A DNA stretch of 64,000 nt, taken from Candidatus Dichloromethanomonas elyunquensis (GTDB lineage Bacteria > Bacillota > Desulfitobacteriia > Desulfitobacteriales > Syntrophobotulaceae). The notes beneath the pieces were generated by a model. That model did no database searches. It was not told the origin of the DNA and saw only the letters and a program-made list of their open reading frames with translations. The position numbers were made by a program, and so were the translations under genes. The stretch is taken from the NCBI GenBank assembly GCA_001515265.1, contig LNDB01000006.1:1-64000 (forward strand). Direction: 5' to 3'. Shown here in pieces: positions 8,915-18,539 of the stretch. The stretch's first letter is position 1; each line of letters starts with the position of its first letter.

Positions 8915-9850
8915 TCAATTCATGAGTAGTTTAACAGAATATAAGCCGTAGTCATTGGTTGGGTCATCTTCACCTGCAAGGATAGGGCTTGTTTCATTCC
9001 CCTGAGATACAATAATTTGCAAAAAACGCCCGGTAATCCAACAATCATTTCCGCTTTGAGTCAGATTTTCAATAAAGAAAGCCGCAAATCCAAGTATTTT
9101 CACTTCCTGAACTGTAGAATTATCCCTGGCCGCGATTTCCACGATGGGGATGTAAACGATTTCCGGTGCGTTACTATCGTGATTCTCAAATGTATTTTTG
9201 GGAATCCGATGATCGGATGCAAGTCTGTTTTCCAAGCCCTTTTTTGTAGGACCGCTCATATTACCGTTTTCTATTTCTAAAATCTGACCGATTGACAGGG
9301 GCGAGGTACACCCATCTGCTAGGGACTCTTCATAGGTACTGGCACCCTGACCGTCTAGCCGAACGGGACCATACCAACCGTTTTCTCCTGCCGGGGGGGC
9401 ATTTTTCAGCGTGTATTCCTGGCCATAAACAAAATCCCTCATGGTAATGCTCAAAGGAGTTACGCCTTTGATACTATGAGCTGATAATACCGCCGCTCTG
9501 GCTTCAGCACTGACAACCTTAGAAGAGATGCCAAAGAAGCGGGCCAAATATAAAGGAACTTCTTTTTGCGCCGTAACAAGTACTTCTTTATTATTGCTGG
9601 AAATTTTAATGGCAGAAAGGGCAGTGTGGTTGGAAGAGGCATACTGATCAGCTATGGAGTAAGCGCTTTGAGGTTTGCCGGGAAGTTCCTGTGCACCGGC
9701 TAAGGCTGAGGCATCCGCGGCATTTTGGAGGTTTGATTTTTCAACGTAGAGTACGGCCATATCGGTGGACAGCGCCCCGATACCCAGAAGGGCGGTCAAC
9801 ACTACCATTGTTAGAATTAACATACTTCCTTGGTCTCTTTTTTTATCCAA
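8915..9850 (-). CDS. TadG-like Flp pilus assembly protein
   Basis: 311 residues. The N-terminal segment (about 8-33; MLILTMVVLTALLGIGALSTDMAVLYVEKSN contains it) is a TadE/G-type hydrophobic helix followed by LQNAADASALAGAQEL, the hallmark of the putative Flp-pilus-assembly TadE/G-like family. The remaining extracellular part is poorly conserved and lacks an obvious complete von Willebrand A domain. It lies between cpaB and tadE and is probably a minor pilin-like component. Confidence 0.82.
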   Translation of the reverse strand: MDKKRDQGSMLILTMVVLTALLGIGALSTDMAVLYVEKSNLQNAADASALAGAQELPGKPQSAYSIADQYASSNHTALSAIKISSNNKEVLVTAQKEVPLYLARFFGISSKVVSAEARAAVLSAHSIKGVTPLSITMRDFVYGQEYTLKNAPPAGENGWYGPVRLDGQGASTYEESLADGCTSPLSIGQILEIENGNMSGPTKKGLENRLASDHRIPKNTFENHDSNAPEIVYIPIVEIAARDNSTVQEVKILGFAAFFIENLTQSGNDCWITGRFLQIIVSQGNETSPILAGEDDPTNDYGLYSVKLLMN

Positions 9851-9862
9851 TCTCTTTACCCC

Positions 9863-10258
9863 CTATTCAATTCGCATGACCAAAGATGATTCAATCACAA
9901 CAGGATTTGGAAGAACCTGGCTCAGAAAAGGGGTACTTAAGTAAACCGGATAGGAGGCGTCAATCAGGACGCTCGACCCGGAACGGCGTAATGTCTCATT
10001 CGGGGTGATTTGGATGGTGATATGGGTACTGTCAAATAGAGGTGCCGACCCTTTAACGGTATTGGCAATATCACTGTCCAATCCACCCAAACCAGCTACC
10101 CGGGCCCCGCTTCTTACTGCGTTGTTGAGCGTCAAATAGGAATAACCGAGCCGGCTCATTTCAATGACGCCAAAGACCAATAGAAGAAAAATAGGAAGGA
10201 CCAAGGCCAGCTCGGTTACGGCTTGACCCTTGGAAGATTTGAAGAATCTTTTAATCAT
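9863..10258 (-). CDS. tadE: TadE-like pseudopilin
   Basis: 131 residues. The N-terminal KSSKGQAVTELALVLPIFLLLVFGVIEM-type segment has a Gly before the hydrophobic helix and Glu at +5, the processing pattern of TadE/Flp-class prepilins cut by CpaA/TadV. The C-terminal half is predicted beta-rich. It is 4 bp from cpaA on one side and 12 bp from the tadG-like gene on the other. Confidence 0.88.
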   Translation of the reverse strand: MIKRFFKSSKGQAVTELALVLPIFLLLVFGVIEMSRLGYSYLTLNNAVRSGARVAGLGGLDSDIANTVKGSAPLFDSTHITIQITPNETLRRSGSSVLIDASYPVYLSTPFLSQVLPNPVVIESSLVMRIE

Positions 10259-10261
10259 GAT

Positions 10262-10708
10262 TCACATCCCGTTTCCTGAGAAGATACAAAAAACTGTTCC
10301 TAAGGTCAGGGGGATTCCATAAGGCAAGGTGGAAATTTTTTGCTTCGATATCATATTGTAAAGAATTACCCCAAGAGAAAAAAAACCCCCGATGACAGCG
10401 CCCAGAAGAAAAGCACCCACTGCCAGACGAACACCTCCGAAGGTGCCGATTAACATAAGAAGTTTGACATCTCCCGCCCCGATACCACTAAGAAGATAGG
10501 GGACAAGTAATAATGCAAACCCGGCCAATAATCCTTCAAAGGACCATAAGAGACCCCGGATTCCCATTACTGCGGTATTTACGATTAACGCAACAAAAAA
10601 GAAGGGAAGAAGAAGGGAGTTTGGAATAATTCTTTGTTTCCAATCTGTCCAGGAAGCTATAAAAAGCACCACTGCTAAGAAATACAGGGAAATTGGCACG
10701 AACATCAC
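10262..10708 (-). CDS. cpaA: Prepilin peptidase CpaA/TadV (A24 family)
   Basis: About 148 residues with four or more membrane helices. Both catalytic Asp regions of the A24 aspartyl peptidases are visible: TDWKQRIIPN near residue 21 and GIGAGDVKLLML at about 76-87 (GxGD). It processes the Flp pilin and the TadE/G pseudopilins. The short form without the N-methylase domain is typical of Tad loci. GTG 10708 or the adjacent ATG 10705 could be the start; AGAAGGT precedes both. Confidence 0.92.
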   Translation of the reverse strand: MMFVPISLYFLAVVLFIASWTDWKQRIIPNSLLLPFFFVALIVNTAVMGIRGLLWSFEGLLAGFALLLVPYLLSGIGAGDVKLLMLIGTFGGVRLAVGAFLLGAVIGGFFSLGVILYNMISKQKISTLPYGIPLTLGTVFCIFSGNGM

Positions 10709-10727
10709 ACCTTCTTAGTTTAAGAAA

Positions 10728-10752
10728 GCTCTACTGCCAGAAACAGTAGAGC
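10728..10752 (-). terminator. Hairpin between flp and cpaA
   Basis: Perfect 9-bp stem GCTCTACTG/CAGTAGAGC with a 7-nt loop, followed on the minus strand by TTTC. The T run is weak, so it is likely a partial terminator or mRNA stabiliser that makes the pilin message more abundant than the assembly genes. Confidence 0.5.
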
Positions 10753-10788
10753 CTGAAAAGAAACATTTTTTGATCCTCAAATTACGGC

Positions 10789-10959
10789 TTACAGATGGTC
10801 GATGATACTTTGGAACGTGTCGCCCAGGCCGCCTGCAAGAAAACCTAAAGCGCCGATTAAAAAAACAGCTACTAAGGCAATTATGAGACCGTACTCTGTC
10901 AATGCCTGGCCCTTTTCCTCATTTTTAAAGGATTGTATTGTTTGGATTAAAGTTAACAT
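10789..10959 (-). CDS. flp: Flp-type type IVb major pilin
   Basis: 56-residue prepilin, start ATG 10959 behind AAAAAAGGAGTG. The leader ends EEKG and the mature part begins QALTEYGLIIALVAVFLIG. Gly17 before the cut, Glu at +5 and Tyr at +6 are the Flp signature, followed by one hydrophobic helix and a short polar tail. It is the first gene of the Tad operon, with cpaA next, and should be the structural subunit of the pilus. Confidence 0.93.
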   Translation of the reverse strand: MLTLIQTIQSFKNEEKGQALTEYGLIIALVAVFLIGALGFLAGGLGDTFQSIIDHL

Positions 10960-11287
10960 GGGATTCACTCCTTTTTTGAAAATTTTTATTAAATTGGTTA
11001 TTGCCGGCTTTGTATCTAAAAATTTACTCCATTTCCGAAAGATTCACAATAACCGCAAGTCTTGATTTTATAGGACCACAGGCTTATTAATAATGTGTGA
11101 CAAATCGGAAGAATCAAGGGAATAATGCCTGCGAATCATATTATCTTTAACTCATTCAAACAATCAGCAGTGTTTTGTCCTATAGAAGGGTAACAGAATT
11201 GTTGGGATAATAAAAAGGATTTGGCCAAGAATTGTGGAAGTATTATTTTTAATTTGCTTGAAAGATTGAAGGGCTGGAGGTTTTTGT
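10960..11287. other. Intergenic region flp/ftsK (divergent)
   Basis: 328 bp separating the Tad operon (leftward) from ftsK (rightward). It must hold both promoters, but I cannot point to a convincing -35/-10 pair for either. No RNA gene or coding sequence is apparent. Confidence 0.6.
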
Positions 11288-13609
11288 TTGGCTAGAAGAA
11301 AATCACAACGTAGAGTCCGCCGCAAGAAAGAAACGGTCAGCAATGCAATTAGGAATGAAATTCTGGGTATTATCATTTTGGGATTGGCCTGTTTAGGATT
11401 TGTGCTGCTTTACGGCAATAACCAAAATACTTTAGCCAATTTGATCGTCAAATCCCTCCGGACCGCAACCGGTGACGGAAGCGCCGGTATTTTCATTGTC
11501 CTGGCAGTCTTCGGTATTGGTCTGATGAGCAATAATAAGCGTACCATGAAGGTCAGAATGGTAGGGGTACTGCTGTTGTGGCTTGTTTTTGTAGGCTTTA
11601 ACCATTTGAGCCTGGGAAGTCATAGTCCGTCATCTGTCTTATGGGCTCAGGGAAAGGACGGTCAAGGGGGGGGGCTTCTTGGAGCCGGTATTTGCATTCT
11701 GTTCATTAACTTTGTCGGAGTTCCCGGGGCTTATATTATTTTGATTGTCTTAGCAGCCATCGGGGCAGTCTTAACCATTAACCGATCCCTGGTTGGGACA
11801 TTCATTGAGTTATTTCAAATATTGGTGAATGGTATTCAGGCCCTTCTTCAACAAATGAATGATTTTAGTAAAGTCTTGGCTGATGGGGAAAAAGAAATAA
11901 AAGATAAGAAAAATCAATCCAGAAACGATTTTTTGATCAGGCGGAAAGAATCTGCACGGGATGTGCCGGAGTATTATTTTGATTCCCAAATAGAGAACAC
12001 GGTAATAGAGCATTCCCCGGACGAACCCGATATCGGACCGGAACCGCCCAGACCAGATGCGGAGAGGGCCGCAGTTCCAAGAATTATTCCGGAACCTCCT
12101 GGTAAAGAACCTATCAAAGCTATGCCCGAAAAACTCACGGGGACACCCCTCTCCCGGAAAACCGAAAGAAACGATAATTATCAGCTTCCGCCTCTGAATT
12201 TGGTTCATAAGGCGATGAAAAAAGGAAATAAATCCAATAAGGATTTGGCGGAAAACGTCAAGTTATTAGAAGATACCCTGGCTAGTTTTGGGGTCAAAGT
12301 AAAGGTTACCAGAGTAACTCAGGGACCTACCATCACTCGGTATGAAGTTCAGCCGGCCCCGGGTGTGAAAGTCAGCAAGATCACCAATCTGGCAGATGAT
12401 ATTGCCTTAAGTCTCGCTGCCAGAGACGTGAGAATTGAGGCTCCGATTCCCGGGAAATCAGCAGTAGGAATAGAAGTTCCCAACAGGGAAATAGCCCTGG
12501 TTCATTTTCGGGAGGTTTTGGAAACGGATGAATTTCAAAACGCACCGGGAAAACTTAGTCTGGCGCTTGGCAAAGATATTGCCGGATCCCCGGTGATTGC
12601 CGATCTCACAAGAATGCCGCATCTGTTAATTGCCGGGGCGACGGGTTCAGGGAAATCAGTTTGTATTAATACCATTATTGCCAGTATTGTTTATAAGGCA
12701 AAACCGGATGAAGTCAAACTGCTGCTGATTGATCCTAAAATGGTGGAGTTAGCTAATTATAACGGGATTCCCCATCTGATCTCGCCTGTTGTCACAGAAG
12801 CCCAAAAAGCTGCCAGTGCCCTAAAATGGATCGTGACAGAGATGGAAACAAGATATGAATTATTTGCCTCATCCGGTGTCCGGGATATTGTTCGGTACAA
12901 CTTCATCGCAGGAGAAAAAAAAGACAGCGAGCAAAAAGTCCTGCCTTATGTTGTCGTAATCATAGATGAATTAGCCGATTTGATGATGGTTGCTCCAGGA
13001 GAAGTGGAAGATACGATTTGCCGTTTGGCGCAAATGGCAAGAGCGGCAGGAATTCACTTAATTGTTGCAACGCAGAGACCTTCTGTGGATGTTATTACCG
13101 GTCTGATCAAATCAAATATACCTTCCCGGATTGCTTTCGCGGTATCATCCCAAATCGATTCCAGGACAATTTTGGATATGAGCGGTGCAGAAAAACTTTT
13201 GGGACGAGGGGATATGCTCTATCATCCCATAGGAGTCAGCAAACCGATTCGTGTTCAGGGGAGTTTCGTAGCCGATAAGGAGGTCAAAAATATCGTTGAT
13301 TTTCTTATCGAGCAAGCTAAGCCGGAATACTGCGAAATACCGGAAACAAGTTTAAGGGGTGTCCAGAAAGAAGAACCGGAAGATGAATATTTCTATAAAG
13401 CAGCCCATATTTTCTTCGAAAACAATACGGCTTCCGTTTCGCTTTTACAACGAAGGCTTAAGATTGGATATACAAGGGCTGCTCGAATTATGGATATTCT
13501 GGAGGATAAAGGAGTTGTCGGGCAGTATGAGGGGTCAAAGCCCAGAGAGCTGCTGTTGACGAAAGGACAATTTGATCTAAAATTTGGCAAAAATGAGGAA
13601 TCATTGTAA
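11288..13609 (+). CDS. ftsK: DNA translocase FtsK/SpoIIIE
   Basis: 773 residues, TTG start behind GGAGG. Four to five N-terminal membrane helices (about 25-170) are followed by an acidic/proline-rich linker (about 200-300). The RecA-like motor has Walker A GATGSGKSV (about 450) and Walker B VVIIDELADLMM. A C-terminal winged-helix gamma domain (VSLLQRRLKIGYTRAARIMDILE) reads KOPS/SRS DNA polarity. It pumps DNA through the division or sporulation septum. Full length and intact. Confidence 0.95.
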   Translation: MARRKSQRRVRRKKETVSNAIRNEILGIIILGLACLGFVLLYGNNQNTLANLIVKSLRTATGDGSAGIFIVLAVFGIGLMSNNKRTMKVRMVGVLLLWLVFVGFNHLSLGSHSPSSVLWAQGKDGQGGGLLGAGICILFINFVGVPGAYIILIVLAAIGAVLTINRSLVGTFIELFQILVNGIQALLQQMNDFSKVLADGEKEIKDKKNQSRNDFLIRRKESARDVPEYYFDSQIENTVIEHSPDEPDIGPEPPRPDAERAAVPRIIPEPPGKEPIKAMPEKLTGTPLSRKTERNDNYQLPPLNLVHKAMKKGNKSNKDLAENVKLLEDTLASFGVKVKVTRVTQGPTITRYEVQPAPGVKVSKITNLADDIALSLAARDVRIEAPIPGKSAVGIEVPNREIALVHFREVLETDEFQNAPGKLSLALGKDIAGSPVIADLTRMPHLLIAGATGSGKSVCINTIIASIVYKAKPDEVKLLLIDPKMVELANYNGIPHLISPVVTEAQKAASALKWIVTEMETRYELFASSGVRDIVRYNFIAGEKKDSEQKVLPYVVVIIDELADLMMVAPGEVEDTICRLAQMARAAGIHLIVATQRPSVDVITGLIKSNIPSRIAFAVSSQIDSRTILDMSGAEKLLGRGDMLYHPIGVSKPIRVQGSFVADKEVKNIVDFLIEQAKPEYCEIPETSLRGVQKEEPEDEYFYKAAHIFFENNTASVSLLQRRLKIGYTRAARIMDILEDKGVVGQYEGSKPRELLLTKGQFDLKFGKNEESL

Positions 13610-13688
13610 TTATTTAGAGAAAATATATAAATTAAAGAAGGATTCGTAGACAATATTGTAGAATACAGGAATGAGATGGAGTAATTTA

Positions 13689-14744
13689 ATGGTGCATGAA
13701 ATTTCGCTTAATGAAATATATCGTTTAAAAAATACTGTTTTTATTGATGTCAGATCCGAAAATGAATATCAAGAAGGCACAATTCCGGGAGCCTATAATA
13801 TTCCTTTGTTTAATAATGAGGAGAGAGCTAAAATCGGGGCGATATATACCCAGGAATCGCCCAAAAAGGCAGCGGAAATTGGACTGCAGGTTGTGAGCAG
13901 TAAACTGCCGTCTCTGTATAAGCAAGTAGAGATGCTGGCCGGAAAAGACCCGGTTATGCTTTTTTGTTGGCGCGGCGGAATGAGGAGCAAGTCAGTAGCG
14001 GTTATTCTTGACCTTATGGGTTTAAGCGTTTATCGCTTACACGGCGGATATAAGGCGTATAGAAGATCGATAGTCGAGTTCTTTAGCAAAGAGTTCCCTT
14101 TCCATGTTGTGGTTTTAAAAGGAAATACCGGAACTGGCAAAACCGAAGTATTAAAACAATTAAAGGCCGAAGGTTATCCGGTCATTGACCTGGAAGGATT
14201 ATCAAACAATCGCGGGTCGGTTTTTGGGCATATCGGTTTAGGCGCACAACCCACGCAAAAACAGTTTGAATCATTGCTTTACCGAGAGATAACCAATTAT
14301 GTTCATTTTGTTTATATCCTGGTGGAGTGTGAAAGCAAAAGGATCGGAAGAGTGACAATCCCCCATTCTGTTTATTCAGCGATGCAGGAAGGCACACAAA
14401 TCCTCATCCATGATTCCCTTGGCCATCGTGCTGAGAGGCTTGTAAAAGAATATACCCAAATGGTTGAAAGGGATATAGACTTAAGAAATGCCTTAGAAAG
14501 GTTAAAAAAAAGGATCGGGAAAGCAAGTCTTGCAGGACTATTGGATATGCTGGATAAAAATGATTATGAAGGATTTGCCGGGAAGTTAATTCTTGAATAC
14601 TATGATCCGCTGTATGGCTATCCTAATGAAGATAACGATTCCTTTGACTTTTGTATTTCCAATCACTCGTTTGAGGATGCTTTGAGCAACCTTAGGGGAT
14701 TTCTGGATAATAAGTTTAATCTAGGGACATTGCCCTTAAAATAA
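13689..14744 (+). CDS. mnmH: tRNA 2-selenouridine synthase
   Basis: About 351 residues. The N-terminal rhodanese domain carries the family motif FCWRGGMRS with the catalytic Cys. The C-terminal P-loop domain has KGNTGTGKTEVL (about 145-156 from the upstream ATG). The enzyme converts 2-thiouridine to 2-selenouridine at the wobble position of tRNA Lys/Glu/Gln via a geranylated intermediate, using selenophosphate. Its presence implies SelD and selenium use in this organism. ATG 13689 with GGAG 8 bp upstream is preferred to ATG 13671. Confidence 0.92.
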   Translation: MVHEISLNEIYRLKNTVFIDVRSENEYQEGTIPGAYNIPLFNNEERAKIGAIYTQESPKKAAEIGLQVVSSKLPSLYKQVEMLAGKDPVMLFCWRGGMRSKSVAVILDLMGLSVYRLHGGYKAYRRSIVEFFSKEFPFHVVVLKGNTGTGKTEVLKQLKAEGYPVIDLEGLSNNRGSVFGHIGLGAQPTQKQFESLLYREITNYVHFVYILVECESKRIGRVTIPHSVYSAMQEGTQILIHDSLGHRAERLVKEYTQMVERDIDLRNALERLKKRIGKASLAGLLDMLDKNDYEGFAGKLILEYYDPLYGYPNEDNDSFDFCISNHSFEDALSNLRGFLDNKFNLGTLPLK

Positions 14745-14768
14745 ATGAGGAAGTTAGGGTGGTTGAGC

Positions 14769-15533
14769 ATGGCAGGAGAAGGGAAAATTTTACAAGATGC
14801 CCGGGAAAAAAAGGGTTTGACACTTAAGAATGTGGAAGAAGAAATCAAGATAAGAATCATGTATTTGGAGGCCTTAGAGAACGAGCAATATGAAATATTG
14901 CCGGGTACTGCCTATACCAAAGGATTCTTAAGAACGTATTCCAAACACTTGGAACTTAATTCGGCACATATTATTGATCTTTTCAACTCATCTTTCCAGC
15001 AGAAAACTCCATCTGAATCTTACCCTCCTCTTACCCCTATTCAAAGTACTTCCGTATGGTTTAAACCCATTGTTCTCCTTGTTATGGGTTTGATTGCCGT
15101 AGCTATTGTTATTGGAATAACGTATTTAAGCCGGATGAATATAAAACCGCAACTTTCCGATTATAAGCCGGCCCCTTTGCCTACCGCTCCACAGACTTCA
15201 ACTGTCCCGTCTTCAGACCAGAATACTGTCCAGCCCAGCTCTCCTGCTAAGGAACAGTCCCCTGCAGTCTACCAAGGAATCGTTGCCGAGATGACATTCA
15301 AGCAGAATTGTTGGCTAAAAGTGAAGGTGGACGGTGCAATTGTCGAGGACGGGATGAATGAGGCAGGTACAACCAAAACACTGCAAGGAACCCAAAAAAT
15401 TGAATTTTTGACCATTGGAAATGCCGGGGGGATTCTAGTAAAACTTAACGGAAAAGAAATACCTTCCTTGGGCTCATCCGGAGAAGTGGTTCGGAATTAC
15501 ATTGTAACAGAAGAGGTAATAAAAAATTTATAA
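14769..15533 (+). CDS. RodZ-like helix-turn-helix membrane protein
   Basis: About 254 residues. An N-terminal Cro-like HTH (LQDAREKKGLTLKNVEEEIKIR and LPGTAYTKGFLRTYSKHL) is typical of RodZ/HTH_25 proteins. One membrane helix (about 105-125 of the longer frame), a Pro/Thr/Ser-rich linker and a C-terminal DUF4115 domain with CWLKVKVDG follow. RodZ links MreB to the cell envelope in elongation. I start it at ATG 14769 in MAGEGKIL. Confidence 0.88.
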   Translation: MAGEGKILQDAREKKGLTLKNVEEEIKIRIMYLEALENEQYEILPGTAYTKGFLRTYSKHLELNSAHIIDLFNSSFQQKTPSESYPPLTPIQSTSVWFKPIVLLVMGLIAVAIVIGITYLSRMNIKPQLSDYKPAPLPTAPQTSTVPSSDQNTVQPSSPAKEQSPAVYQGIVAEMTFKQNCWLKVKVDGAIVEDGMNEAGTTKTLQGTQKIEFLTIGNAGGILVKLNGKEIPSLGSSGEVVRNYIVTEEVIKNL

Positions 15534-15536
15534 AAA

Positions 15537-15590
15537 TTAACAAGAAATTAACATTTGCAAAACTTGCGGTTAATTTTTCTTTGTTAATAT
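15537..15590 (+). promoter_or_regulatory. Pho-box promoter of pstB
   Basis: TTAACA at 15537 and 15548 and TTAATT at 15570, that is 0, +11 and +33 bp on the same 11-bp grid (the +22 slot is degenerate). A weak -10, TAATAT, is at 15585. This matches the pstS promoter layout and explains how a displaced pstB stays in the Pho regulon. Confidence 0.7.
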
Positions 15591-15671
15591 GAATAAAGGC
15601 CTAATTGAAATTTGAGATGTTTATTTCCAAAAATATCCGTTCCGGATTTAGTTTCTTAGGGGGTTAAATTC

Positions 15672-16463
15672 ATGGCAGAATACTACAGCAACGGAAATAG
15701 CAAATACTATGATATAAAAATTAAAGTAGAAGATTTAGATCTTTTTTATGGCAGTTTTCAAGCCCTGAAAAATGTCAATCTGGAAATTCCCGAAAAACAG
15801 GTTACGGCTTTAATCGGACCTTCCGGCTGCGGAAAGTCAACCTTTCTTAGAACATTAAATCGAATGAATGACTTGGTTCATGGTGTTGTAATAAAAGGGA
15901 AGATCGAATTAGATGATCAAGATATTTATGAAAAATCAATTGATGTAGTCGAGTTAAGAAAAAAAGTGGGTATGGTATTCCAAAAACCCAATCCTTTTCC
16001 TATGAGTATTATCGAAAATGTTGCCTATGGTCCAAAGGCTCATGGTATCAAAGATAAAACAAAGATTGCAGAGATTGTCGAAAGAAGTCTTGTTCAAGCT
16101 GCTCTCTGGGAAGAGGTAAAAGACCGTCTGCATACCTCTGCATTGGGTTTATCCGGCGGACAGCAGCAAAGGCTTTGCATAGCAAGGGTGCTGGCTGTTG
16201 AACCTGAGGTATTGCTAATGGATGAACCTACTTCGGCGCTGGATCCTTTGGCCACTTTAAAAGTCGAAGAATTGGTAAACGAATTGAAAGAAATGTATAC
16301 AATCGTTATCGTTACACATAATATGCAGCAGGCAGCCAGGATATCGGATATTACCTCCTTCTTCCTGAACGGAGAAGTGGTTGAGACGGATGCTACGAGA
16401 AAAATGTATACCAATCCGTCCAATAAAAAAACCGAAGATTATATCACAGGAAAATTCGGTTGA
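15672..16463 (+). CDS. pstB: Phosphate ABC transporter ATP-binding protein PstB
   Basis: 263-residue ATPase energising PstCA. Walker [10 protein letters not shown] (about 52-60), signature LSGGQQQRL (about 160-168), Walker [14 protein letters not shown] and the switch His in [10 protein letters not shown] are all intact; the protein matches PstB throughout, including NRMNDL after Walker A. It has no pst neighbours: rodZ-like lies upstream and rimO downstream. Expression is probably through its own Pho boxes. Confidence 0.96.
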   Translation: MAEYYSNGNSKYYDIKIKVEDLDLFYGSFQALKNVNLEIPEKQVTALIGPSGCGKSTFLRTLNRMNDLVHGVVIKGKIELDDQDIYEKSIDVVELRKKVGMVFQKPNPFPMSIIENVAYGPKAHGIKDKTKIAEIVERSLVQAALWEEVKDRLHTSALGLSGGQQQRLCIARVLAVEPEVLLMDEPTSALDPLATLKVEELVNELKEMYTIVIVTHNMQQAARISDITSFFLNGEVVETDATRKMYTNPSNKKTEDYITGKFG

Positions 16464-16561
16464 TCTATTTTCTATCATATCCATTTTAATTCGGAATTTG
16501 CTGCTGGGGCATATCAAATGCTTCAGTTTTTATTTTGCCCGGATACAGGGTTTATGCGGTT

Positions 16562-16591
16562 TTGACACGTTAGGAGATCATGTATTATACT
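16562..16591 (+). promoter_or_regulatory. Sigma-A promoter of rimO
   Basis: TTGACA (16562-16567), an 18-bp spacer and TATACT (16586-16591), about 45 bp before the rimO start. Confidence 0.6.
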
Positions 16592-16635
16592 GAAGTGAAT
16601 TAAACAATGACTCTTTTCGTTTTTTGAGGTGGAAA

Positions 16636-17961
16636 TTGAAGAAAAAAATTGCGGTCATCAATTTGGGCTGTCCAAAGAACCAGGTAGACAGCGAAGTGAT
16701 TTCGGGGATGCTCGCTGGTCATTATACCCTTACGTACCGTCCGGATGAGGCGAATATTATTATTGTAAATACCTGCGGATTTATTGAAGAGGCTAAAGCC
16801 GAATCTATCGAAACGATTTGTGAAATGATTCAATTGAAGGCAGCAGGCAATTGTGAAAGCGTTTTTGTAACCGGCTGTCTGGCTCAGCGTTATGGAGAAG
16901 AGTTACTGAAGGAAATTCCCGAACTAGATGCAGTATTAGGCGATGGGGATCTAGAGAGGATTCCTTTGGAAATAACAAATAAACTCAATCAAAAAATACA
17001 TACGTCTAAGAAACAGCAAGATTTTATTTATTCCCATACTATGCCCCGGATCCGTATGGGTCCCCGGTACTCAACATATGTCAAGATTGCCGAGGGCTGT
17101 GATAATTATTGCAGTTATTGCGCAATTCCTATGATCAAAGGAAAATATCGGAGCAGACCAATTGAATCGATTGTGGAAGAAACAAAAAAGCTTGCTGCTG
17201 AGGGCGTTAAAGAAATCATACTTGTCGCCCAGGATACCACGCGTTTCGGGATTGACCGTTATGGGGAACTATTTTTACCGGTTCTGCTGAAGGAACTGGT
17301 AAAGATTGACAATATTCGCTGGATCAGACTTATGTATTGTTATCCGGATGTGTTTACAGATGAACTTATTTCGGTCATAAGCCGTGAGCCGAAGATCTGT
17401 AAATATGTCGATTTACCGTTGCAGCATGCCGATAATGATATCTTAAAAAAGATGAACAGAAGGAATACTGCAGAGGAAGCTGAAATACTTATCAGTAAAT
17501 TGCGAAATGCGATTCCTGGAATATTTATTCGTTCAACATTTATTACGGGATTTCCAGGAGAGACAGAAGAACACTTTCAACATATGCTGGATTTTATTCA
17601 AAGAATTCGATTAGATCGGCTGGGGGTTTTTGCTTATTCGCAGGAAGAGAATACGCCTGCGGGAATTATGGAAGATCAGATTCCGGAAGAAGTTAAGGAA
17701 GAACGGAAAAATAGGATGATGGTCTTGCAAGCAGAGCTCGTTGCAGAATTTCAACAACGAAGAGTGGGGCAAACCATCCCGGTTATTCTGGAAGAAAAGT
17801 TATCCAATGATAATTGGGTAGGGCGGACTGAGGGAGATGCCCCGGAAATAGACGGGCAGATATACATAAAAGTTCATAAAAATTATTGCCCGGGAGATAT
17901 CCTTGATGTCCGAATTCTACAGGCAGATAGCTATGATATGCGAGGGGAGGGTCCGGAGTGA
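16636..17961 (+). CDS. rimO: Ribosomal protein S12 methylthiotransferase RimO
   Basis: About 441 residues. Radical-SAM methylthiotransferase that modifies Asp88 (E. coli numbering) of ribosomal protein S12. The order is an N-terminal UPF0004 domain (INLGCPKNQVDSE, VNTCGFIEEAK, VTGCLAQRYGEEL), a radical-SAM core with CDNYCSYCAIP (CxxxCxxC) and a C-terminal TRAM domain. The TTG at 16636 follows GAGGTGG and is preferred over TTG 16624. It overlaps pgsA by 4 bp. Confidence 0.94.
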   Translation: MKKKIAVINLGCPKNQVDSEVISGMLAGHYTLTYRPDEANIIIVNTCGFIEEAKAESIETICEMIQLKAAGNCESVFVTGCLAQRYGEELLKEIPELDAVLGDGDLERIPLEITNKLNQKIHTSKKQQDFIYSHTMPRIRMGPRYSTYVKIAEGCDNYCSYCAIPMIKGKYRSRPIESIVEETKKLAAEGVKEIILVAQDTTRFGIDRYGELFLPVLLKELVKIDNIRWIRLMYCYPDVFTDELISVISREPKICKYVDLPLQHADNDILKKMNRRNTAEEAEILISKLRNAIPGIFIRSTFITGFPGETEEHFQHMLDFIQRIRLDRLGVFAYSQEENTPAGIMEDQIPEEVKEERKNRMMVLQAELVAEFQQRRVGQTIPVILEEKLSNDNWVGRTEGDAPEIDGQIYIKVHKNYCPGDILDVRILQADSYDMRGEGPE

Positions 17962-18521
17962 ACTTACCGAACATCTTGACACTTGTCCGGATCATCATGA
18001 TACCGATCTTTATGGTAGTACTTTTGCTGCAGCTCCCTGGCGGAAAAACGTATTTTCTTTTCCAGGATTATGTTGCCGCCGCTATTTTCATCCTGGCCGC
18101 AGCGACAGATGGTTTGGATGGATATATAGCCAGAAAAATGAGACAGGTAACAACTTTAGGAAAGTTCCTTGACCCCCTGGCGGACAAACTTCTTGTTTCT
18201 GCTGCTTTGATTTCGTTAGTAGAACTTAAGATGGTTTCAGCTTGGATTGTCTGGATTATCTTAGCCCGGGAATTCGCCGTAACCGGAATCCGGGCAATCG
18301 CTGCAGCGGACGGAGTGGTTATCAGTGCCAGTAAATTAGGAAAGCTCAAAACCTTAACTCAGGTCATAGCAATTTCAGCTTTAATTTTGCGTGATTGGCC
18401 GTTTTCTCTTATCGGTATCCATGTAGGTCAGACTATGATTCATGTTGCGTTAATCCTCACAGTACTATCCGGGATCGATTATTTTGTTAAATCCTGGAAT
18501 TTGCTCAGAGGTAAAAAATAG
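17958..18521 (+). CDS. pgsA: CDP-diacylglycerol--glycerol-3-phosphate 3-phosphatidyltransferase
   Basis: 187-residue membrane enzyme making phosphatidylglycerol phosphate. The CDP-alcohol phosphotransferase motif D-G-x2-A-R-x8-G-x3-D-x3-D is visible (DGLDGYIARKMRQVTTLG... then LDPLADKL). N-terminal NLPNILTLVRI is typical of PgsA. GTG start coupled to rimO by GTGA overlap. Confidence 0.94.
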   Translation: MNLPNILTLVRIIMIPIFMVVLLLQLPGGKTYFLFQDYVAAAIFILAAATDGLDGYIARKMRQVTTLGKFLDPLADKLLVSAALISLVELKMVSAWIVWIILAREFAVTGIRAIAAADGVVISASKLGKLKTLTQVIAISALILRDWPFSLIGIHVGQTMIHVALILTVLSGIDYFVKSWNLLRGKK

Positions 18522-18539
18522 GATAGTAAAATAACTCAA

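Noticed and set aside
10960-11287. Promoter for the Tad operon
   Set aside because: The best TTG/TATAAA pair on the minus strand has a spacer of about 25 bp, too long to accept.
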